Of a stretch of DNA of 64,000 nt, positions 44,593 to 53,313 are shown piece after piece. This DNA comes from Iningainema tapete BLCC-T55 (GTDB taxonomy: Bacteria > Cyanobacteriota > Cyanobacteriia > Cyanobacteriales > Nostocaceae). The translations under genes were made by a program, and so were the position numbers. Position 1 is the first letter of the stretch. Each line of letters starts with the position of its first letter. The notes beneath the pieces are model-generated. The model was given only the letters and a program-made list of their open reading frames with translations. It had not been told where the DNA came from and searched no databases. The stretch covers positions 62,001 to 126,000 of the forward strand of contig NZ_JACXAE010000036.1 of assembly GCF_014698965.1 (NCBI RefSeq), read 5' to 3'.

Positions 44593-44925
44593 ATGCTAGC
44601 AGATTCTAACACTTCTGTTGTGATGCCTGTTTACTACCAGGTGGCTTTACGTCAAGGAACTCAGTGGGCTTTTATACATGGAGAGACGTTTTACAATCCT
44701 TTCAATTTACCGCGATTTTCAATACAGGATACCTTTATCGGTTTCGGAACTTCCATGACAAAAGTAGCAAGAGAGTTTTTCAAAATCAATGGTGGCAAAG
44801 AGGGATATTATTTAGCTAACATTATGGACAAAAAATATTACTACTGTGGCAAGTATCCTCTTGATGTGAAAGTCAAATTAATTGAGTTAGGCATCGGTAA
44901 ACCTGACCCATTTGTTGACTATTGA
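44593..44925 (+). CDS. Unknown 110-residue protein
   Basis: ATG at 44593, product rich in aromatic residues: VMPVYYQVALRQGTQWAFIH, FYNPFNLPRFSIQDTFIGFG, GGKEGYYLANIMDKKYYYCG. No family is recognised and no membrane segment is evident. It is alone between the higBA remnant and the ubiquitin-like operon, on the opposite strand from both. Its placement suggests an island cargo gene, perhaps an effector, immunity protein or a phage-derived gene. Confidence that it is expressed is moderate. Confidence 0.6.
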   Translation: MLADSNTSVVMPVYYQVALRQGTQWAFIHGETFYNPFNLPRFSIQDTFIGFGTSMTKVAREFFKINGGKEGYYLANIMDKKYYYCGKYPLDVKVKLIELGIGKPDPFVDY

Positions 44926-45202
44926 TTGTTGACTAAAGGCGGTTAACGGTTAGGGGTTAACAGTTAACCAATTGCAGAAACTGCTCTTTTCTAAGAACAA
45001 GATAATGCTGTGTTACTGTGAAACTTAAAGTACACTACCGTCAACCGTAAACAGTTATTTCGATTGATTTAAGCAAATATTATATCAATAATGTCAAGAA
45101 TATTTTAGGGATTTTAACAAGTGCAATTAGGCAAGGTGAAAGCAACAAATAGCCTACAGATGTTATTTTCTGAGGCTAGATAAGATATTCGCGTTGATGC
45201 AG
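44926..45202. repeat. Intergenic DNA with GTTAACx heptamers
   Basis: GGTTAACGG, GGTTAACAGTTAACC units near 44937-44970 are a short STRR tract; the rest is AT-rich and has no ORF of note. It separates the unknown gene from the end of the E1-JAB gene. Confidence 0.6.
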
Positions 45203-46675
45203 TTACAACGATTTTGGCAATCGGCAAGGAAGACGGTAGCGATCGCCTCTAGCCCGACGACTGCGAGAACTGTCGCTACAGTCCAAGCAATCTTTGTTTG
45301 CACGCGGTTCCACATTAATAACGTTGCGTTCTCGTGCAAATCTTAACTGATGGCGCAGTTGGACTTCTGGTTCATACAGCAGAGTAAACATCATCATGAA
45401 ATCGTTCACAGCTTGTTCGGCGGACTTAACGTTAAGTGTAATAACGCTGGGTTGAGCAATATCTTCATCCTCAACATACCGCTGATTTCGTCGTTCCTCT
45501 TCACTTAACGTTTCTTGCTGTAAACGTCCGGGCGGAATTAATTCGTGGCAGTGCAAGCAACCACCATAAGCATAAGGAAGTACGGGGCGAGTGGCAGTAA
45601 AAATATCGCCGACTTGCTTTGAAAGCTTATCGACAGGAACTTTAGCACCAATTTGAATCCCAGGAATCAGGTACTGATGCACCAGCGCGTTAAAAACCAG
45701 ACGGCTTTGCATGGAGTCCGCAGCCAAAAACAAGAAATCGGTGTCTACCAGCAATTTTGCGATCGCTTCATCAACGATGTTCCCCACAACAGCGTCGTAG
45801 CGGATGGAGGGATTCGCTTGCTTGGCAACCCGGCGGGCGACATGGACTTTATCAGCAGACAACCACTTACCCAGTTTTTGCAACCAGGGAATGGGTGACT
45901 TGGTTAAAGTCGTCATTGCATCCCAAGGCTTTGTGCCAACAATACGGGGGAGATTGGTTAATTCAACTCGGTCAAAGTCGATGGCGACGATATGTCCGAC
46001 TCCCAAACGAGACAACCATTCATTAATCAGCGAACCTCCCCCGCCAAGTCCGATAATTCCCACCTTTAAATTGGAGAAAATTTCTTGCCCAACATCGCCA
46101 AACATTCGCGCATGGCGGTCATACATCGGGTTGGCGACACGCGATGCCTGCGGCGGGCTACGCCAACGCGGTTGAGGAGAGGGATAAACTCGGCGGATCT
46201 GCGAACCAATGATAGTCATGTAGTCAAGTTGAAACCGACCGGAAGGAGTCCAAATATCTCCTGCTACGGCGTTTTTGGCAAATACCAACGCCCCCACGGG
46301 TCCACCACGGGTAATATCAAGCAGCGCCGGATACCCTCGTTCGTGGGATGCCAGATCATCACTGGAGAAGCAAACCTCGTCCCTACCGCCATGACAATGT
46401 ACGGCGATGTAACAGAGGTTCTGTTCTGCACAGTAACCTGATACCTCAGCTACAAACTTTGCTGTCAACGCCCTGTAGCCCCGCGTGCCTGGTACGTAGT
46501 CAATCCCATCGCGTGCCAAGAAAACTTCCCGCGCCAGCAGGCGGATGCCGCGAGGGGTTTCGACAATACCTGCTGCAATGACTGCACCATGTTCGTCCCC
46601 ATCGCCAGGGAAGAGATGGTTGTCAAGCTTTTTAAATAATGGCGCATCAATTCGGAACTCGATTGGCTTATTCAT
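45203..46675 (-). CDS. JAB peptidase-E1 (ThiF-like) fusion of a ubiquitin-like conjugation operon
   Basis: Bifunctional protein of 490 residues from ATG 46675. Residues about 10-140 form a JAB/MPN domain with the metal motif VHCHGGRDEVCFSSDD (H93, H95, S, D) and an upstream Glu in DGDEHGAV. The E1 domain has the nucleotide site VGIIGLGGGGSLINEWLSRL (about 206-225), IDFDRVELTNLPRIVG, and a zinc site CLHCHELIPPG plus CLDCSDSS near the end. A JAB-E1 fusion would both release Ubl tails and activate Ubl by adenylation. An in-frame ATG at 46690 exists, but 46675 overlaps the E2-like stop as ATGA, so it is preferred. The three genes form one operon. Confidence 0.9.
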   Translation of the reverse strand: MNKPIEFRIDAPLFKKLDNHLFPGDGDEHGAVIAAGIVETPRGIRLLAREVFLARDGIDYVPGTRGYRALTAKFVAEVSGYCAEQNLCYIAVHCHGGRDEVCFSSDDLASHERGYPALLDITRGGPVGALVFAKNAVAGDIWTPSGRFQLDYMTIIGSQIRRVYPSPQPRWRSPPQASRVANPMYDRHARMFGDVGQEIFSNLKVGIIGLGGGGSLINEWLSRLGVGHIVAIDFDRVELTNLPRIVGTKPWDAMTTLTKSPIPWLQKLGKWLSADKVHVARRVAKQANPSIRYDAVVGNIVDEAIAKLLVDTDFLFLAADSMQSRLVFNALVHQYLIPGIQIGAKVPVDKLSKQVGDIFTATRPVLPYAYGGCLHCHELIPPGRLQQETLSEEERRNQRYVEDEDIAQPSVITLNVKSAEQAVNDFMMMFTLLYEPEVQLRHQLRFARERNVINVEPRANKDCLDCSDSSRSRRARGDRYRLPCRLPKSL

Positions 46676-47052
46676 AGGCTTCCCAACCATGTAAGAACCT
46701 TAGTTAACTTCGTTGCAGCCGTGTCTATAGCGGCGTTCCATCGGTTTGAGCGCCGCGACACTTGGATTACCTGTCTATTTCTCCAAGTAGCCAAGGATAA
46801 TCCAGCACCTTGGACTAAACCATTAACCCGGCGCAACTCGGCGTTAAGATAGTGCGGGTAGACATCCGCGTAAGGATATTGATAGGAAATTGTGAAGCCA
46901 ACCCAAGTAGTGAAAGGCACGTATTGTTCGCCAATGAGTAAATCATGGACAATAACGTGTGCCCCACCTTGCCCCTCGGCTTCCACTTCGACAGTATGTC
47001 CGGGAAAAGCCTGCTGAATTTCTGTGATCGCTTGTTGAACTTCTGGTGTCAT
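46672..47052 (-). CDS. E2-like protein of the ubiquitin-like operon, without cysteine
   Basis: A 126-residue protein preceded by TAGGAGAT. Its place between the Ubl and E1-JAB genes and its pattern (YVPFTTWVGFTISYQYPYAD, VYPHYLNAELRRVNG, QVIQVSRRSNRWNAAIDTAA, KVLTWLGSL) fit the prokaryotic E2-like families described with such operons. The product contains no cysteine at all, so it cannot form the E2 thioester of normal conjugation. It may be an adaptor or use another residue. The E2-like label is by context and remembered family pattern, not a firm domain match. Confidence 0.75.
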   Translation of the reverse strand: MTPEVQQAITEIQQAFPGHTVEVEAEGQGGAHVIVHDLLIGEQYVPFTTWVGFTISYQYPYADVYPHYLNAELRRVNGLVQGAGLSLATWRNRQVIQVSRRSNRWNAAIDTAATKLTKVLTWLGSL

Positions 47053-47061
47053 TGGTATCTC

Positions 47062-47340
47062 CTACGAGTTGTCATCGGGTGCAGTAGAGCGAAACCGTTG
47101 CCCCTCATGCAGGGTAATAGTTTCGCAATCTCCAATTTGCTTGAGGGATGAATCGCATTTGACCTCGAACAGTACGAAATCTTCTTGAATCGCTATGCCC
47201 TGCTTGATGGCAGCCTGTTTAATTTCTAAGCCTGTAACCTTATGTTTCGAGAAGGTTACAAAGCGTTCGTTAAGGGTGACAGTAATGGTTTTTGGCTTTT
47301 TCGCCAGTAGTTCCGTGTTATTTGTTACTTCAATCTGCAT
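47062..47340 (-). CDS. Ubiquitin-like modifier (multiubiquitin-type beta-grasp protein)
   Basis: A 92-residue protein, ATG 47340 with AAGGAG eight bases upstream. One beta-grasp domain can be traced: KTITVTLNERFVTFSKHKVT, GLEIKQAAIKQGIAIQEDFV, LFEVKCDSSLKQIGDCETIT, LHEGQRFRS. This follows the multiubiquitin domain pattern of predicted modifiers next to E1-JAB genes. The tail FRSTAPDDNS has no Gly-Gly end, so JAB trimming or a different conjugation chemistry would be needed. First gene of the operon; its promoter faces the XRE gene. Confidence 0.82.
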   Translation of the reverse strand: MQIEVTNNTELLAKKPKTITVTLNERFVTFSKHKVTGLEIKQAAIKQGIAIQEDFVLFEVKCDSSLKQIGDCETITLHEGQRFRSTAPDDNS

Positions 47341-47420
47341 GGCAATACTCCTTATGTATTGAACTTTTGATTACTGATTGCCTAAGAGTGATAGTTAGCA
47401 GTAAAAATACTTAAACAGCT

Positions 47421-47467
47421 TTATCATCCTGTTGGCGTTGAATTATCTTCCTACTTTAGGATGATAA
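47421..47467. promoter_or_regulatory. Inverted repeat in the divergent promoter region (TTATCATCCT arms)
   Basis: TTATCATCCT at 47421-47430 and AGGATGATAA at 47458-47467, perfect 10-base arms 27 bases apart. Inside, TATCTTCCTA and TAGGATGATA (47444-47466) form a second imperfect palindrome sharing the right arm. Probable binding sites of the XRE regulator encoded next door. Confidence 0.65.
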
Positions 47468-47504
47468 CTTTTGCTACAAGGAAACGTCAACATTAAAAGG
47501 AAGT

Positions 47505-47525
47505 AATATCCTTTAAAAGGATATT
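47505..47525. promoter_or_regulatory. Palindromic operator next to the XRE start
   Basis: AATATCCTT-TAA-AAGGATATT, perfect nine-base arms, ending eight bases before the XRE ATG. Shares the TCCT/AGGA core with the site at 47421. It would block its own gene and may also affect the Ubl promoter. Confidence 0.7.
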
Positions 47526-47532
47526 CGAGTAA

Positions 47533-47958
47533 ATGAGGAAAGTTGCAAAAAGTACAAAGCACATGAGTTTGATGGAGTACATCGGAGAGCGAATCCGAGA
47601 TTTACGGACGAGTTATGGAGGAGGTAAGGGGCTGTCCCAGGAAGCAATAGCCAAGGAACTGGGAACTGCTGCGAACACAATCTCTCGGTGGGAAACTGCC
47701 ACTTATCGCCCAACCATTGAAGACCTTGAACGCCTTGCGCGGTTCTTTGGAGTGTCAATTTTGACTTTTTTCCCACCAGAGGAAGCTCCAGCTAATGACC
47801 AACTCACTGCATTGCTACGCGCAGCTAAACAGTTGTCTCCTGAAGACCTAGAGGAATTAAGTAAATACGCAGAATTTCGTAAAGCCCGAAGTCTTCACAA
47901 ACAAGGAGATAAGCCTAAACCAGGGCGCAAGAGGAAAAAACAGGATGACACGGAATAA
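47533..47958 (+). CDS. XRE-family transcriptional regulator next to an ImmA/IrrE protease
   Basis: A 141-residue repressor. The helix-turn-helix is IGERIRDLRTSYGGGKGLSQ, EAIAKELGTAANTISRWETA, RPTIEDLERLARFFGVSI. The C-terminal tail is basic (KPKPGRKRKKQDD). It is divergent from the Ubl operon and overlaps by 14 bases with the protease gene. In CBASS and other defence loci a comparable pair (CapH repressor, CapP protease) is known: the protease cleaves the repressor after DNA damage and turns the defence genes on. The same logic is inferred here. Later in-frame Met codons are possible starts. Confidence 0.88.
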   Translation: MRKVAKSTKHMSLMEYIGERIRDLRTSYGGGKGLSQEAIAKELGTAANTISRWETATYRPTIEDLERLARFFGVSILTFFPPEEAPANDQLTALLRAAKQLSPEDLEELSKYAEFRKARSLHKQGDKPKPGRKRKKQDDTE

Positions 47959-48598
47959 ATACTATGAGGAGATGAAGGAACTTGCACGCCAGATTAGGGG
48001 CGAACATGGTTTGACGACTCCGCAAGTACGCAAGTCTGATATAAGACGTATATACAAGGCGTACAACATCAAATGTGATTTGTGGCCCCTAAAAGATGCA
48101 CCCCCTACAGTAAAGTTCAAAAAGTTGCGGGGGACTTTCTTTTATGATGAGTGCGGCGCGACTATTATGGTCAACCGTTCGCTTCCTGAAGCACCTGCTC
48201 TTTTTACGATGTGCCATGAGTTGAAGCATTATCTAGTTGACCGCGATCTGAGATCCCTCGTATGCGCCGACTACAATCAAACCGAAGAAATAGAGGTTGG
48301 TGCTGAGGTGTTTGCCGCAGAAATGTTGTTTCCAGATGAGGATTTCATTAATGGGTTGGTTCAGATGGGGGTAAAAGAAGGTGAATGTACCGCCGAAGAT
48401 TTGGTAAGGTTGAAGCACGCAATGCAAGCAACAATTTCCTACGCTGGAATGGAGAAGAAAGCGGAGTTCTTGGGATTTGTATCTTATGGCTCGTTGAAAA
48501 ACGTCAAATGGACAAAACTTGAAGAGCAAATGTATGGTGTTCCAGTGTACAAGCAGTTCCAACGTCAGCGCAAGCAGGCAAAGGAGCTAACCAGGTAA
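47945..48598 (+). CDS. ImmA/IrrE-type zinc metallopeptidase
   Basis: A 217-residue peptidase, probably cleaving the XRE repressor. The zinc motif is HELKH (about 91-95, in LFTMCHELKHYLVDRD), and EVGAEVFAAEMLFPDEDF supplies the third ligand Glu. The N-terminal region contains a cysteine-rich start GTFFYDECGATIMVNRSLP. Its ATG lies inside the XRE gene, so they are coupled. The DUF1156 methyltransferase starts 46 bases later on the same strand and may be cotranscribed. Confidence 0.92.
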   Translation: MTRNKYYEEMKELARQIRGEHGLTTPQVRKSDIRRIYKAYNIKCDLWPLKDAPPTVKFKKLRGTFFYDECGATIMVNRSLPEAPALFTMCHELKHYLVDRDLRSLVCADYNQTEEIEVGAEVFAAEMLFPDEDFINGLVQMGVKEGECTAEDLVRLKHAMQATISYAGMEKKAEFLGFVSYGSLKNVKWTKLEEQMYGVPVYKQFQRQRKQAKELTR

Positions 48599-48644
48599 TT
48601 TTGTAAAAGATTTGCTAAACAGTGGTTAGTGTTTTATCTAATCT

Positions 48645-51533
48645 ATGACAAACCCAACCTCCAAACGCCCCGCTGTCTTCATCGAAAAAATGATGCCCGT
48701 GCAACTGCTGAACGAGCAGGTACACTACGAGCATGGGGGAAACCCATTCAAAGGGCTGCATCGCTGGTACTCACGCAAGCCGTTATCATTTAGTCGCGCC
48801 AGTGTGTTGGCTTCTTTGTTACCAGCAGATGTGACAATGGAAGAGTTTGAATATTTGTTGGGGTTGGAACCGGGTAAGGAAGTAAAACTTTACAAAACGC
48901 CGCCAAGTTCGACAAGAATTAAGAAGGTACAGGATTATTGCGAAAAGGTTTGGGGAACTCGCACGCCTACAGTTTTAGATGCGTTTGCGGGTGGTGGAAG
49001 TATCCCTTTTGAAGCGGCGAGGTATGGGTTAAATGTGCTGGCTTCTGATTTAAATCCTGTGGCGGTGGTGACAATGAAAGCGGCGATGGAATATCCATTG
49101 AAGTTTGGTCCCGATTTACAGCAAGATATTGATAAATGGGTGAAGTGGGTAGGGGATGAGGCAGAGAAAAGATTAGCTGAGTTTTTCCCTTCTTTACCTG
49201 GGGAAACTGTGCAAAATTATTTATGGGCGCATACGGTTGTTTGTCCAAGTTGTGAATCTGTCGTACCGTTAAGTCCAAATTGGTGGTTGTATAAGCGTCC
49301 GGAAAAGCAAAATTTACATAAATGGTGTGCGGTAAAACTAATTACTAACCTTGAAAATAAGCGAGTTGATTTTGAATTGGTTAGGGGAAGAAAGGGAAAG
49401 GGGACGTCGATTGAAACTTCTGATGGGGAATATAACCCAGATACTACAATTACTATTAGCAGAGGTGTGGGTAGATGTCCTAACTGTTCGTCAGTAATTG
49501 AAAATGACCAGATTTATAAACAAGGTAGGTCAGGAATAATGAATTATCAACTTTATGCAGTCGCGTATCATAAAGGTCAAGGTAATTTAGAGTTTAGACT
49601 TCCACAACACATAGATTTTGATGCTTTAAAAAAAGCCGCAGATTCTTTAAATAAGAATTTAATATACTGGCATAATTTAGATATTATACCAAATGTCCAA
49701 ATTCCTTATGGTCATCAATTTGCGGAAAGAAGTTCTTTATTACAGCAAGGAATAGATAGATGGGATAAAGTGTGTAATCCACGTCAGCTTTTAACTCTTA
49801 TAACATACGTAGAAATTCTTAATGAAGCCAAAGCACTGATTCAGGCTAAGTATGAATGGGAGAAAGTAGAAGCAATAGTAACTAATTTAGGTTTAGTATT
49901 AGACAGGTGTATTGATAAGAATTGTCGTTTATCAATGTTTGATTCTAGTCGTGCATCTTATAGAACTGCATCAGGAATGCACGCTTTAAATTTAATGTGG
50001 AATTATCCTGAAGTTAATGGTGCTATTGAACTTTGGCAATCTTGTTTAGAAGATACTACAAAAGACTATACGAAACTATGTGAATTATTTGGCACTAAAT
50101 CTGGTTCAACAGGAATCCCTGGAATTGAGCAAGATAGTCCAAAATCGATAAAAATAAACTTAGCATCAGCTGATAATTTAACTCACATCCCTGATAACTC
50201 TGTAGACGCAGTTATCACCGACCCACCTTACTACGCTACCATTCAATACGCTGAACTTTCAGACTTCTTCTACGTCTGGCTAAAACGCACCCTTGGCGAC
50301 ATCTTCCCCGAATTATTCTACCTAGAACTCACCGACAAAGACAGAGAAGCCGTTGCCAATCCTTCCCGCTTCCGCAATATGGGAGTATCCCCGGAAGAAC
50401 TAGCCAACCAAGATTATGAAGCAAAAATGGCGCTCGCCTTCGCCGAATACCATCGAGTCTTGCGTGACGACGGGGTGATGACAGTACAATTCAACCACAA
50501 AGACTCTGGCGCGTGGGATGTTCTCGCAAAATCCCTCATCGATGCTGGTTTCGAGATTACCGCATCTTGGGCAGTCAGTACCGAAAACCCGCAAAACTTG
50601 CACCAAGCACAGAAAAACGCAGTTTCTAGTACCGTACTATTAGTATGCCGCAAACGCGATCCCGAAGCAGCACAAGCTTGGTGGGATGACGTGCGAATTG
50701 ACGTGCGAAATATCGTCTTTGAAAAAGCACCAGACATCGAAAAATCCTTAACAGAAGATTCCCGTCCTGCTGCTGATAGAGTAGCAGATCCGCGCCGCCG
50801 CATCAAACCTCCTGGTATTGACTTGTGTTTAACTGCTTACGGTTGTGCTTTAAGCGTATTTACCAAACATAGTTGTATTCTTGACAGCGCAGGAAATCAA
50901 GTCGAACCCAAAGCAGCATTTGAAGAAGTGCGTCAAGCGATTGTCGAATACCGACTGCAAAGTTTATTAGAAGGAAAAGACTTCAACGGTATCGACCCCT
51001 TAACTCAATGGTACATTCTGGCGTGGGACACATTTGAAGCACGAGAATTTCCCTTCGACGAAGCCAGACAACTCGCCTTAGCAGTAGGCGGCTTTGATGT
51101 TTCCGACTTAGTAAAAAAACACAAATTACTCGACTCTGCTAGCGGTTACTGTAAATTACTCACTCCCGAACAACGCTTGAAAAAACGCGCCTTCTCTGTC
51201 ATCGACACCGAATTTTCTACCCGATTTTTAGTAGACGGACTTCATGCCATCATCGCCCTTTACCTGGAAGAAGGCAATACCGAACCCGTGCGGAGATTTA
51301 TGAAAAGCACTGGGTTAGTCAGTAACGATTTATTTATGCGGACATTTGAAGTCGCTTTGAAAGCAATTCCGCGCATTGGCGATGAAAAGAAACGCATTCC
51401 CGAAGAAAAAGCGTTGTTAGATTTGTGGTTGGCAATGGATGAAATTAAAGCCAAGGTATCTTACAAGCAGATTGAGTTACCGTTAAATCAAGGAGGGCAA
51501 ATGAGTTTAGATTTAAATTTTGGGAATAGTTAA
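48645..51533 (+). CDS. DUF1156 (COG1743) DNA methyltransferase of the helicase-methylase-ATPase system
   Basis: 962-residue adenine- or cytosine-N4 methyltransferase. The DUF1156 start is RPAVFIEKMMPVQLLNEQVH, followed by HRWYSRKPLSFSRASVLASL. The SAM-binding motif I is VLDAFAGGGSIPFEAARYGL (about 110-129) and the catalytic motif IV is DPPYY (about 526-530, in VITDPPYYATIQYAELSDFF). A Cys-rich insert between them (CPSCESVVPLS, CPNCSSVIEND) suggests a zinc ribbon, probably for target recognition. It is one of the three core components of the split system. It is intact. The strand and spacing suggest it is read from the XRE promoter. Confidence 0.94.
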   Translation: MTNPTSKRPAVFIEKMMPVQLLNEQVHYEHGGNPFKGLHRWYSRKPLSFSRASVLASLLPADVTMEEFEYLLGLEPGKEVKLYKTPPSSTRIKKVQDYCEKVWGTRTPTVLDAFAGGGSIPFEAARYGLNVLASDLNPVAVVTMKAAMEYPLKFGPDLQQDIDKWVKWVGDEAEKRLAEFFPSLPGETVQNYLWAHTVVCPSCESVVPLSPNWWLYKRPEKQNLHKWCAVKLITNLENKRVDFELVRGRKGKGTSIETSDGEYNPDTTITISRGVGRCPNCSSVIENDQIYKQGRSGIMNYQLYAVAYHKGQGNLEFRLPQHIDFDALKKAADSLNKNLIYWHNLDIIPNVQIPYGHQFAERSSLLQQGIDRWDKVCNPRQLLTLITYVEILNEAKALIQAKYEWEKVEAIVTNLGLVLDRCIDKNCRLSMFDSSRASYRTASGMHALNLMWNYPEVNGAIELWQSCLEDTTKDYTKLCELFGTKSGSTGIPGIEQDSPKSIKINLASADNLTHIPDNSVDAVITDPPYYATIQYAELSDFFYVWLKRTLGDIFPELFYLELTDKDREAVANPSRFRNMGVSPEELANQDYEAKMALAFAEYHRVLRDDGVMTVQFNHKDSGAWDVLAKSLIDAGFEITASWAVSTENPQNLHQAQKNAVSSTVLLVCRKRDPEAAQAWWDDVRIDVRNIVFEKAPDIEKSLTEDSRPAADRVADPRRRIKPPGIDLCLTAYGCALSVFTKHSCILDSAGNQVEPKAAFEEVRQAIVEYRLQSLLEGKDFNGIDPLTQWYILAWDTFEAREFPFDEARQLALAVGGFDVSDLVKKHKLLDSASGYCKLLTPEQRLKKRAFSVIDTEFSTRFLVDGLHAIIALYLEEGNTEPVRRFMKSTGLVSNDLFMRTFEVALKAIPRIGDEKKRIPEEKALLDLWLAMDEIKAKVSYKQIELPLNQGGQMSLDLNFGNS

Positions 51534-51574
51534 AAGTCAACAGTCAACAGTCAACATTAAGCACCTATCGTGTT

Positions 51575-52237
51575 ATGTTCAACTACAATCCCTTAGACTG
51601 CCTACCATCATCAGCAGAATTACCTGATTCTGATGATACACCCGTGGATAGCGAACTGCAAATATTAATACCCAACTTACTATTAGCCATTTTGTCAGCA
51701 ATTTGGTTTCACCGTGATGATTGGTATTTTGGTATTAACATGGGAATTTATTATGAACCTAGTCAAAATGCCATTGTTCCCGACGGATTTTTAAGTTTGG
51801 GTGTAGAAAGATTTATTGGCGAAAATGGACGTTCCAGTTACGTACTTTGGGAAGAAGATAATATCCCCCCAATTTTAGCTTTAGAAATTGTTTCTCAAAC
51901 TTACAACGGCGAATACGAACAGAAAAAAACTGATTATCCTGAATTAGGAATTTTATATTACGTCATTTATGCACCCACTCGGCTACGACGTAAACGCCAA
52001 AGATTAGAAGTGTATCGCTTAATTGACGGTCAATACATTTTACAGCCAGGTGATAAAACTTGGATGCCAGAAATAGGTTTAGGTATTGGACGCGAACAGG
52101 GTACTTATCAAGGACGGACACGAGAATGGTTGTATTGGTACGATCAAAATGGTACGCGATACATAACACAAGAAGAACAATTGCAAAACCTTTTAGCCAA
52201 ATTACAGCAACAAGGAATTGATCCAAATACACTTTAA
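51575..52237 (+). CDS. Uma2-family (DUF820) PD-(D/E)XK endonuclease-like protein
   Basis: A 220-residue member of the large cyanobacterial Uma2 family. Motifs: AIVPDGFLSLGVE, and the core ILALEIVSQTYNGEYEQKKT, DYPELGILYYVIYAP, with a predicted PD-(D/E)XK fold (D, E, K in PDGF, LALEIV, KKTDY). Role unknown; many copies per genome, often linked to mobile DNA. It follows the methyltransferase by 41 bases, with heptamer units between. A second family member is next. Confidence 0.88.
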   Translation: MFNYNPLDCLPSSAELPDSDDTPVDSELQILIPNLLLAILSAIWFHRDDWYFGINMGIYYEPSQNAIVPDGFLSLGVERFIGENGRSSYVLWEEDNIPPILALEIVSQTYNGEYEQKKTDYPELGILYYVIYAPTRLRRKRQRLEVYRLIDGQYILQPGDKTWMPEIGLGIGREQGTYQGRTREWLYWYDQNGTRYITQEEQLQNLLAKLQQQGIDPNTL

Positions 52238-52401
52238 ATATTTGAGATGCCGTTAACCGTTAACTAACATTAAACAGTCAACAGTTAGATAGGATCGACA
52301 AGCGTTACAATAATACGTCTATGCAGAAGTATAGACTCAATTGATAGACAGGATAACGGCATGTGTATCTAGTATATACTAACAAAGGAGTCAAATAAAT
52401 C

Positions 52402-52992
52402 ATGTTACTTTTAGATCCTAAAACACTCCAACCAACTGAAGACCAACGTATAATTCTTTATGATGTTGCCTGGGAACAATACGAACAACTATCTGACATG
52501 TTTGTTGATTCATTTCCCAGGATGACTTATTTAGAAGGAACACTAGAGATTATAATGACTACCTCCCCTGAACATGAACGTCTCAAAAAAATAATTGCAC
52601 GATTACTAGAAGCTTACGCAGAGGAAAAAGATATTAATCTTAACGGTTATGGTAGCGCTACCTTCCGCAAACAAGCTGTTAAAAGAGGTGCAGAACCAGA
52701 TGAATGTTACTGTCTAGGCGAACTCCGTGAAGTTCCAGATATTGCAATAGAAATTGTTTTAACCAGTGGGGGTATTGATAAATTAGATGTTTATCGCGGT
52801 TTAGGTGTAAAAGAAGTTTGGTTTTGGGAAAACCAGCAATTTTATTTTTATTCTTTAACTGAAGAGGTCAAATATATTCAAAGCGATCGCAGTGTATTAC
52901 TACCCGATTTAGACCCCGTTTTGTTAGCCAGTTTTGTTAGCGAAATCAATCAAACACAAGCAGTTAAACAGTTTAGACAAGCGCTACAATAA
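52402..52992 (+). CDS. Uma2-family endonuclease-like protein, second copy
   Basis: A 196-residue protein of the same family but not close in sequence to the previous one. It shows MTYLEGTLEIIMTTSPEHER, EPDECYCLGELREVPDIAIE, IVLTSGGIDKLDVYRGLGVK and EVWFWENQQF, with the PD...EIV...K arrangement of the fold. AGGAG precedes the ATG. Two Uma2 genes together inside the island suggest a nuclease cargo rather than the core system. Confidence 0.88.
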   Translation: MLLLDPKTLQPTEDQRIILYDVAWEQYEQLSDMFVDSFPRMTYLEGTLEIIMTTSPEHERLKKIIARLLEAYAEEKDINLNGYGSATFRKQAVKRGAEPDECYCLGELREVPDIAIEIVLTSGGIDKLDVYRGLGVKEVWFWENQQFYFYSLTEEVKYIQSDRSVLLPDLDPVLLASFVSEINQTQAVKQFRQALQ

Positions 52993-53046
52993 TAGGTGTA
53001 GCTAATGGTTCACAATTATTTAACAATTTATAGGAGGAAATTAGAT

Positions 53047-53298
53047 ATGAAAATTAGAGGAATCAAACGCGGTCAAACTATCGAACTGTTAGAGCAACTT
53101 AATAATATACCAGATGGAACAGAAATTATCGTTGATATTCAGCAGATTCAGCTAATGAGTGATGAAGAAAGACGGTTGAAGCTGAAAGAGTTTTTTGAGA
53201 CAGATTGGGAAGGTAGAGAGGATTTTATCAAAACAATGGAAGAATTGGAGAAAGAGAAAGATGCTGAACGGGAAAGACTGTATAAACATTCCTCATAA
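53047..53298 (+). CDS. VapB-like antitoxin
   Basis: An 83-residue protein starting MKIRGIKRGQTIELLEQLNN, with AGGAGG in front of the ATG at 53047 (the frame is open from 53005). The N-terminal part suggests a swapped-hairpin DNA-binding module. The C-terminal half is charged helix (DEERRLKLKEFFETDWEGRE, MEELEKEKDAERERLY). It precedes the PIN toxin by 15 bases, the usual antitoxin-first order. Confidence 0.8.
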   Translation: MKIRGIKRGQTIELLEQLNNIPDGTEIIVDIQQIQLMSDEERRLKLKEFFETDWEGREDFIKTMEELEKEKDAERERLYKHSS

Positions 53299-53313
53299 CC
53301 AGAGGAGCGACTT

